A stretch of 64,000 nt of DNA from Humibacter albus DSM 18994 (GTDB lineage Bacteria > Actinomycetota > Actinomycetes > Actinomycetales > Microbacteriaceae). The translations under genes and the position numbers were made by a program. Shown piece after piece: positions 58,115 through 64,000 of the stretch. Location: NCBI RefSeq assembly GCF_000421825.1, contig NZ_ATXT01000011.1:434001-498000 (forward strand), read 5' to 3'. The notes under the pieces are model-generated. The model was given only the letters and a program-made list of their open reading frames with translations, was not told the DNA's origin and did not search any database. Numbering within the stretch: position 1 is the stretch's first letter; each line of letters opens with the position of its first letter.

Positions 58115-58375
58115 GTGGCAAACATCAAGTCGCAGATGAAGCGCATTCGCACCAACGAGAAGGCGCACGAGCGCAACAAGGCCGTCAAGAGCGAGCTCAA
58201 GACCGCGATCCGCGCTACGCGCGAGGCCGCGGCCTCCGGTGACAAGGCGAAGGCCACCACCGCTCTCGCCTTTGCGAGCAAGAAGCTGGACAAGGCCGTC
58301 AGCAAGGGCGTCATCCACAAGAACCAGGCGGCGAACCGCAAGTCGGCCATCGCCAAGCAGGTCGCCGCGCTCTGA
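58115..58375 (+). CDS. rpsT: 30S ribosomal protein S20
   Basis: An 86-residue basic helical protein binding 16S rRNA early in assembly. [20 protein letters not shown] is the diagnostic N terminus and [17 protein letters not shown] the C terminus. GTG 58115 is the start; the longer in-frame ORF back to 57941 is spurious because S20 begins here in all relatives. It is monocistronic with a strong terminator 38 bp downstream. Confidence 0.97.
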   Translation: MANIKSQMKRIRTNEKAHERNKAVKSELKTAIRATREAAASGDKAKATTALAFASKKLDKAVSKGVIHKNQAANRKSAIAKQVAAL

Positions 58376-58412
58376 GCGCCTCGTAGTCCCCGGCGGGTTC
58401 TCCCCCGTCGAC

Positions 58413-58445
58413 ACGAGAACCCCGTCCCCGTGACGGGGTTCTCGT
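58413..58445 (+). terminator. Strong terminator after rpsT
   Basis: ACGAGAACCCCGTC (58413-58426) and GACGGGGTTCTCGT (58432-58445) form a perfect 14-bp stem with a 5-nt loop. A short pyrimidine run follows. It separates rpsT from holA, which comes from the other strand. Confidence 0.92.
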
Positions 58446-58541
58446 CATCTCAGCGGTCGCCGTCAGTTCATCGCGAGCAGCGCCGTTCCCGATCGCGCCG
58501 CGCCGACCCTGTCTTCGCGATGTCCGACCGGGAGCGCGCCG

Positions 58542-59645
58542 TCAACCGCGCGCGACGTCACCGCGGGCGCTGAGAACCTCGACCATGCGCTCGAGCGCGA
58601 ACACCGGGTCCCTCCCGGCGCCCTTCACGCTCGCATCGGCGTCGGCCACGATCTCGATGCTGCGCGCCAGCCCGGGCTCCGTCCAGCCCTGCAGGTCACG
58701 GCGGGCCCGATCGACCTGCCACGGTGCCAGCCCGAACTGAGACGCCAGCTGCGCCGAGCTTCCCCGCGCCCCGTAGAGCCGGGCCATCGTTCGCACCTTG
58801 CTCGCGAACGCGGCGACGATCGGAACGGGGTCGGCGCCGGAAGCCAGCGCGTGCCGCAACGTGATCAGTGCCTCGCCGTACCGGCCGGCCAGCGCCGCGT
58901 CGGCCACCTTGAACGCATTGGTCTCCACGCGGCCCCCGTAGTAGCGATCCACCGTCGCCTCGGTGATCTCGTCCCCCGCGTCGGAGATGAGCTGCTGGCA
59001 CGCCGATGCCAATTCGCCGAGATCGTCGGCGAACGCGCTCGTGACCGCGCGCAAGGCACCGGCCGTGATCTTCTTGCCCGCCATGCGGAACTCCGCCTGG
59101 GCGAACTCGTACTTGTCGGAGTCGCGCTTCAGCTCGGCACAGACCACCTCGATGCCGTCGCCGGAGCCGGAACGGATCGCGTCGAGGAATCTCTTGCCGC
59201 GCACTCCACCGCCGTGGCGCACCTGCACGGTCGTGTCATCGGCGGGCGCCTGCAGATAGTCGACGAGGTCGGTGATGAAGGCATCCGTCGCCCGCTCCGC
59301 CGATGCAACCCGAATGAGGCGTGGCTCACCGAACAGCGAAGGGCTGGCGAGCGACGCGAGTTCTCCCCCGGCGTAGTCTGCGGCGTTCAGATCGCTGACC
59401 TCGAGCGTGGGATCGGCCTGCCTGAGCACATCGCGCAGTATGCGCACGGACCTGTCGGCGAGCACCGTCTCGGTGCCGCTGATCAGCACGACCGGCGCTG
59501 CGCGCACCTCGTGCCACGCGAGCTGCGGGATCGCCGCCTTCGCCGATCGCGACGCACCCTTCGCGCCAGACCCGCGTGTGCTGCGTGACGATGCCGCACG
59601 GCCACCGGATGCCCGTGATGCCGACCCGTTCGTCCTCGTCGCCAC
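58542..59645 (-). CDS. holA: DNA polymerase III subunit delta
   Basis: A 367-residue clamp-loader subunit. After a 40-residue Ser/Arg/Gly-rich extension the core starts at APVVLISGTETVLADRSVRIL, with RFLDAIRSGSGDGIEVVCAEL and LASACQQLISDAGDEITEATVD further on. The start is uncertain: GTG 59645 is used, GTG 59696 would add 17 residues. It follows comEC, the conserved comEA-comEC-holA order. Confidence 0.92.
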   Translation of the reverse strand: MATRTNGSASRASGGRAASSRSTRGSGAKGASRSAKAAIPQLAWHEVRAAPVVLISGTETVLADRSVRILRDVLRQADPTLEVSDLNAADYAGGELASLASPSLFGEPRLIRVASAERATDAFITDLVDYLQAPADDTTVQVRHGGGVRGKRFLDAIRSGSGDGIEVVCAELKRDSDKYEFAQAEFRMAGKKITAGALRAVTSAFADDLGELASACQQLISDAGDEITEATVDRYYGGRVETNAFKVADAALAGRYGEALITLRHALASGADPVPIVAAFASKVRTMARLYGARGSSAQLASQFGLAPWQVDRARRDLQGWTEPGLARSIEIVADADASVKGAGRDPVFALERMVEVLSARGDVARG

Positions 59646-59725
59646 CGCTTGTACCCCATTCCCTACGCATCCTGAGTACGTGTCGTTCGCGTGCACCGCT
59701 CATTCGCCGTCGGTGCTCGCCCAGC

Positions 59726-62119
59726 CTATCCGCCGCCCCCGACGCTCAGTTCCCGTCCCGGCGTGCGCAGAGTCTCGGCCGAAGCGTGCCGTTGTGTCCA
59801 CGTGCGAAGGCCGCCATGGCCGTCGGAGGCGACCATGAGCATCCCCTGAACGTCGGTGCGCATGGCGAGGATGCCCGCGCGATGCAGAATCCCGAGAGCG
59901 GTCTGCGTCGGATGCCCGTAGTCGTTTCCTATTCCGCTGGAGATCAGCCCCACCGCCGCGGAAAGCGCGTCGTAGAGGGCCTCCGCCTGGTCGCTGGAGC
60001 CGTGGTGCGCCACCTTCACCACCTGCACCTGCGGCACACGGCCCGTGGCGAGCAGCGCCGATTGCGCGCGCTCATCGAGATCGCCGAGGAACAGCGAGCG
60101 GATGCCGTCGCCGTCGAACAGCATCGTCACACTCTTCTCGTTGCCGTCCTCCATTCCGTCCCCGTCGGCGTCGGGCCACAGCACCCGCCATGCGACGTCG
60201 CCGAACGTTCCCGCGTCGCCGGTCTGGGCGACGCGCACATCGGCCCCGCCGTGCCGCAACTCGTCATCGACTTCTCGGGCGTGCGCATCGGTGGCGGGCC
60301 CGACGAGCGCGAGACCCACCTTGCCGACAATGGCCGACGTGCCGCCCACGTGATCCATGTCGTAGTGCGTGAGAACGAGCAGGTCGATGCGCCCGATGCC
60401 GAGCGCGTCGAGGCAGTCGGTCAGACGAGCGGGATCCGGCCCCGTGTCGACGAGCGCGTGCGCGTCACCGCTACGGAGCAGAACCGCGTCGCCCTGCCCG
60501 ATGTCGCACGCCGCGATGCTCCAGTTCGCGGGACGGGACATCGCCTGGGCCACGCCCGCACCCATCGAGCCCGCGAGAGTGCACACGACGATGACACCGG
60601 ACGCCGCCAGCGCCGCCCAGCGCGCACGCCTCGCCACCCGTCCCCGCGGCCGGATCACCAGGAGCACTACGGCGACGGTGATCACCAGCATGAGCACGAA
60701 CCCCAAGACGCCACCCACCCATTCGAGAGCGCTCGCCGGAAGCGCTGCGCTGACCCGAGCGACGGCAGCGATCCATGCCGAGGGGAGCCACGCCACGTGG
60801 GCGACGAGTGCGCCCGCTGCCGGCCACACGGGCACCAGAAGACACGCGCCGAGCCCGATGATGGTCGCCAGCGGTGCGGCGGGCTCGGCGACCAGGTTCG
60901 CGAGTACGCCGTAGAGCGGCACCGTCGGATTCAGCATGATCAGCACCGGTTGGCAGGCCACCTGCGCCGCGAGCGGCACCGCGATCACGGTGGCCACTCT
61001 CGCCGGCAGATACGCGCTGAGGCGCCGCGTGAGCGGCGGAGCGAGCAGGAGCAGAGCGCCCGTGGCGAGCACCGAGAGCGCGAAGCCGTAATCCACGGCG
61101 AGCCAGGGGTCGGTGACGAGCAACGCCACGACGGCGAACGACAGAGCCGAAACCGCCCGCCCCTGCCTTCCCGACCACCCGGCGAACACGACGACGGCGG
61201 CCATCGCAGCTGCTCGCAACACGCTCGGCTGTGGGGTCACGAGCACGCCGAACGCCGCGAGAGCGCCCAAGGATGCCATCGATCGCCCCGCACGTCCGAG
61301 CCCCACGGCGCCCGCACCGGCGCCGATCAGCGACACCACCACGGCGCAGTTCGCACCCGACACGGCGGTCAGGTGCGTGAGGCTCGAGCTCTTCATCGCC
61401 TGGGTCAGCGAGTCCGGCACCTGATGCACGTCGCCGATCGCCAACCCGGGCAGCAGCGCTCCACCGTCACCGGGGAGATCGGCGGCAACCCGGGAGAATC
61501 CGGACCGCATCGCGTTCGCCGCGGCGAGCGGTGCCGGCGCAGAGCCGATCGCCCGCGGCCGGCCCGACGCGTACACGAACGCCGCGATCTCCGACGATGG
61601 TTCCAGCACCGCGACGTTCCCGGTCACGCGGACCGTCGCGCCGATCTGCACCCGCGTGCCCTTCGGCGCGAAGACGAGCACGGGCATCCGAGCACGCACT
61701 GTCGTCGTTCCGGCCGTCACTGCGGTCACTGTCGCGGAGAATCGCGTTCGCTGCGCGGCGCCGAACCCGGAAGCCGTCGACGAGGCGACGGCCGCCGACG
61801 CCACCGTGGCGCGCAGCACGACGGTGTGGTGCGCGAGCGCTCGAACCTCATCGGGACGTCGGAGCGGCGTCGCCGCCGACGCTGCCGTCGCGACGAGGGC
61901 CGCAGTGGCCGCAGCGACGCACGCGGCGGCGAGAACGACAGGCAGCCTGTCGCGCGGCGTATGCGCCCCGCGCGACCCCACGACAAGAGCCACCACCGCC
62001 GCTGCGATGGCCGCGGCCCACAAGACGACCGCCAGCCACCACGCGCTCGGCATGGAGATGGCGAGGGCCGCGCCGCCCCACGCCGCTCCCGCGGGAAGCG
62101 CGAGCCTCAAGTCGATCAT
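59726..62119 (-). CDS. comEC: ComEC/Rec2 DNA-uptake channel
   Basis: A 797-residue polytopic protein that carries transforming DNA across the membrane: an N-terminal hydrophobic/OB region, the Competence domain with about ten helices (LTHLTAVSGANCAVVVSLIG), and a C-terminal metallo-beta-lactamase domain with LLVLTHYDMDHVGGTS and the VAHHGSSDQ motif. Length is normal and no frame break is seen, so it may be functional. Its ATG shares one base with the comEA stop. Confidence 0.96.
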   Translation of the reverse strand: MIDLRLALPAGAAWGGAALAISMPSAWWLAVVLWAAAIAAAVVALVVGSRGAHTPRDRLPVVLAAACVAAATAALVATAASAATPLRRPDEVRALAHHTVVLRATVASAAVASSTASGFGAAQRTRFSATVTAVTAGTTTVRARMPVLVFAPKGTRVQIGATVRVTGNVAVLEPSSEIAAFVYASGRPRAIGSAPAPLAAANAMRSGFSRVAADLPGDGGALLPGLAIGDVHQVPDSLTQAMKSSSLTHLTAVSGANCAVVVSLIGAGAGAVGLGRAGRSMASLGALAAFGVLVTPQPSVLRAAAMAAVVVFAGWSGRQGRAVSALSFAVVALLVTDPWLAVDYGFALSVLATGALLLLAPPLTRRLSAYLPARVATVIAVPLAAQVACQPVLIMLNPTVPLYGVLANLVAEPAAPLATIIGLGACLLVPVWPAAGALVAHVAWLPSAWIAAVARVSAALPASALEWVGGVLGFVLMLVITVAVVLLVIRPRGRVARRARWAALAASGVIVVCTLAGSMGAGVAQAMSRPANWSIAACDIGQGDAVLLRSGDAHALVDTGPDPARLTDCLDALGIGRIDLLVLTHYDMDHVGGTSAIVGKVGLALVGPATDAHAREVDDELRHGGADVRVAQTGDAGTFGDVAWRVLWPDADGDGMEDGNEKSVTMLFDGDGIRSLFLGDLDERAQSALLATGRVPQVQVVKVAHHGSSDQAEALYDALSAAVGLISSGIGNDYGHPTQTALGILHRAGILAMRTDVQGMLMVASDGHGGLRTWTQRHASAETLRTPGRELSVGGGG

Positions 62120-62796
62120 CAGACCGTCACCTGGTCTTTGAGTCCATCGAACGTCTTCTGCCCGATACCGCTCACGTTCATCAGATCGTCGACGGAGGTG
62201 AATCTGCCGTTGTCCGCACGCCAGGCGAGGATCTTCGCCGCCATGGCCGGGCCTATCCTCGGCAGTGTCTCCAGCTGCTCCTCGGTCGCGGTATTCAGAT
62301 TCACCGTGCCGCCCGGCATTCCCGCTTCCGATCCGCTGGCAGAGCCGCCGGAGCCGGGAGCCGTCACCGGATCGCCGACATGCGGAACGACGAGCTGTTC
62401 GCCGTCGGAGAGCAATCGGGCGAGGTTCACCCCGGACTGCTCGGCATCGGAGGTCAGACCGCCGGCCGCGCCAACAGCGTCGACGACCCGAGAGCCGGCC
62501 GGGAGCGTGTACAGCCCGGGACGCACGACGGCACCTAGCACGTGCACGTACAGAAGCGCAGAGGGCGTGGGCGCCGGCGTCACCGCCTTCTTGGATGCCG
62601 CCGCCCCCGCCGTCACGGCGGCGGCCGGGACCTCCGATCCGTCACCCTGTGGTGTCAACAGGCCCACGAGCACGGCGGTGGCGAACGCCGCGATGAGAAG
62701 GACGGCGGCTGCCCCCGCGCCGATTCGCAGCTTGACGGCGCGTGGCATCGTGCGCGAAGCGGGCGCGAGTTCCTCCAGCGATTCGTCGGCATCCAC
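62119..62796 (-). CDS. comEA: ComEA helix-hairpin-helix DNA-binding protein
   Basis: A 225-residue membrane-anchored DNA receptor. One helix (about residues 28-48), a SLBB-like middle domain (LYVHVLGAVVRPGLYTLPAG) and two C-terminal helix-hairpin-helix motifs (VNLNTATEEQLETLPRIGPA and LMNVSGIGQKTFDGLKDQ). It captures DNA outside the membrane and hands it to ComEC. It follows leuS by 107 bp. Confidence 0.95.
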   Translation of the reverse strand: MDADESLEELAPASRTMPRAVKLRIGAGAAAVLLIAAFATAVLVGLLTPQGDGSEVPAAAVTAGAAASKKAVTPAPTPSALLYVHVLGAVVRPGLYTLPAGSRVVDAVGAAGGLTSDAEQSGVNLARLLSDGEQLVVPHVGDPVTAPGSGGSASGSEAGMPGGTVNLNTATEEQLETLPRIGPAMAAKILAWRADNGRFTSVDDLMNVSGIGQKTFDGLKDQVTV

Positions 62797-62903
62797 GCTC
62801 GCGACGGTATCCGGGCATCGAGCTCGCCCCGCCCGGATGCTCGCCGATCGGGAACAACTCGCTCAGCCGCTGGCTGGGGACGGCAGGATCTACGGCCCGC
62901 GAC

Positions 62904-64000
62904 CTACTTCGCGGTGACGAAGTTCACGAGTCTCGGTGCCCGCACGACCACGGTGGCGACGTCGCGGTCTCCGAGCGCTCGCCTGACCGACTCCGAGACC
63001 CGCGCGAGCGACTCCAGTTCCTCGCCCGCGATGCGCGGTGACACCTCGAGACGGTCGCGCACCTTGCCGTCGACCTGCACGATGGCCGTCACGGACTCCT
63101 CCACGAGCAGACTCGGGTCCGGCTTGCGCCACTGCGCCGCCGCGATCGTCGGCTCGTAGCCGAGCGTCTCCCACATGTCCTCGGCGGTATATGGCGCGAA
63201 GAGGTTGAGGATCAGCGCGATCGTCTCGACGGCCTCGCGCACGGCGGGATCCTGCGGCCCAGGACCGGAGTCGATCGCCTTGCGTGTGGAGTTGACGAGC
63301 TCCATCAGACGCGCGACGACCACGTTGAACTTGAACGCTTCGACGAGAGACGGGGCATCCGCCAGCAGACGATGGGTCTGACGCCGCAGCGCCACGTCGC
63401 CATCGCGCCACCGTACGTCTGGCGAGCTGCGCACATCCTGCGCCAGACGCCAGGCACGCGCGAGGAACTTCGCACTGCCCGCAGCCGAGACGTCCGCCCA
63501 GTCGATGTCGTCCTCCGGTGGCCCGGCGAACGCCAGGGTGACCCGGAGCGCATCGGCACCGTGCTGTCGCAACTCATCGGCGAACTCGACGAGGTTGCCC
63601 TTCGACTTGCTCATCGCCGATCCGTTCAGGATGACCTGACCCTGGTTGAGCAGCGACGTGAACGGTTCGGTGAACGACACGTAGTCGAGATCGAACAGCA
63701 CCTTGGTGATGAACCGTGAGTACAACAGGTGCAGGATGGCGTGCTCGACGCCGCCGACGTACTGGTCGACGGGCGCCCACTTCTCCGCTTCGGCCCGGTC
63801 GAACGCCTGCGTGTCGTCGTTCGCCGAGAGATAACGCAGGTAGTACCAGGAGCTGTCGACGAACGTGTCCATGGTGTCGCTGTCGCGCGTCGCCGTTCCG
63901 CCGCACTTCGGGCAGGCCACGGTGGCCCATTCCGTTGCCGCTCCCAGCGGGCTGGTGCCCTTGGGTTTCAGGTCCAGACCCTCCGCATCCGGCAGCCGCA
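62904..64000 (-). CDS. leuS: Leucyl-tRNA synthetase, C-terminal part (cut by window end)
   Basis: The frame is open to the right edge, giving about 365 C-terminal residues. [20 protein letters not shown] is the catalytic-domain insert, [20 protein letters not shown] the Rossmann fold, and AMSKSKGN the KMSKS loop; the anticodon-binding domain and the small C-terminal domain ([20 protein letters not shown]) follow. The apparent internal start at 63920 is not the gene start. It charges tRNA(Leu). Confidence 0.95.
   Translation of the reverse strand, partial: RLPDAEGLDLKPKGTSPLGAATEWATVACPKCGGTATRDSDTMDTFVDSSWYYLRYLSANDDTQAFDRAEAEKWAPVDQYVGGVEHAILHLLYSRFITKVLFDLDYVSFTEPFTSLLNQGQVILNGSAMSKSKGNLVEFADELRQHGADALRVTLAFAGPPEDDIDWADVSAAGSAKFLARAWRLAQDVRSSPDVRWRDGDVALRRQTHRLLADAPSLVEAFKFNVVVARLMELVNSTRKAIDSGPGPQDPAVREAVETIALILNLFAPYTAEDMWETLGYEPTIAAAQWRKPDPSLLVEESVTAIVQVDGKVRDRLEVSPRIAGEELESLARVSESVRRALGDRDVATVVVRAPRLVNFVTAK

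Noticed and set aside
59576-62917. Plus-strand open frame of 1113 codons
   Set aside because: Antisense of comEC and comEA. Long antisense frames are normal in GC-rich DNA, and the product is Arg/His-rich with no fold.

Overview
This is a GC-rich, gene-dense stretch of an actinobacterial chromosome, most likely Microbacteriaceae. The evidence is leaderless or GTG/TTG-started genes, TANNNT -10 boxes, a CIRCE-controlled hrcA-dnaJ operon, and the core order leuS-comEA-comEC-holA-rpsT-lepA-hemW-hrcA-dnaJ-rsmE-HIT-phoH-ybeY-corC-era-leuA-recO-uppS-dusB-dgt-dnaG. I assign the family from gene order and protein style only; there is no rRNA in the window. I see no insertion sequence, prophage or CRISPR array, and no intergenic gap exceeds 300 bp.

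The left part (1153-13536) is the most interesting. Two consecutive minus-strand operons sit beside a divergent GntR/FadR-type regulator. The first (12669 to 7690) encodes a three-subunit FAD/2Fe-2S dehydrogenase, a DapA-fold deaminase and a two-cysteine proline racemase/4-hydroxyproline epimerase, which is the trans-4-hydroxy-L-proline catabolic route. The second (7487 to 1153) encodes a CUT1 sugar ABC importer without its ATPase, a GH127 beta-L-arabinofuranosidase with an intact Glu/Cys zinc site, and a COG1228 amidohydrolase resembling prolidases. A perfect palindrome (12702-12718) and a degenerate copy inside the promoter of the second operon (7621-7637) suggest common control. Together they look like an uptake and degradation system for arabinosylated hydroxyproline or hydroxyproline glycopeptides from plant cell-wall extensins.

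From 13587 to 21053 there are two tRNAs, a GT4 glycosyltransferase, a DMT permease, peptide deformylase, a SHOCT protein, a two-component system followed by a 21-bp tandem repeat, an MgtC protein and an orphan ABC ATPase. From 21123 to 49024 the conserved housekeeping operons are interrupted by cassettes: ybaK, frnE with a tiny coupled ORF, and an rbs-type sugar importer with paired operators (25645-30886); an APH-like kinase translationally adjacent to leuA; and FAH hydrolase, alpha/beta hydrolase, ABC exporter and a two-component system (35519-41530). leuA has a previously uncalled leader peptide with four consecutive Leu codons next to a strong hairpin, a classical attenuator.

From 49111 to the right edge there are three Gln/Pro-rich membrane proteins around a divergent promoter region, hemW, a DUF1990 protein, two facing gene remnants (a decapitated LuxR response regulator and a membrane-protein tail), lepA, a second amidohydrolase, rpsT with a strong terminator, holA, comEC, comEA and a leuS cut by the window end. 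Positions 1-222 hold only a palindrome and no convincing gene.
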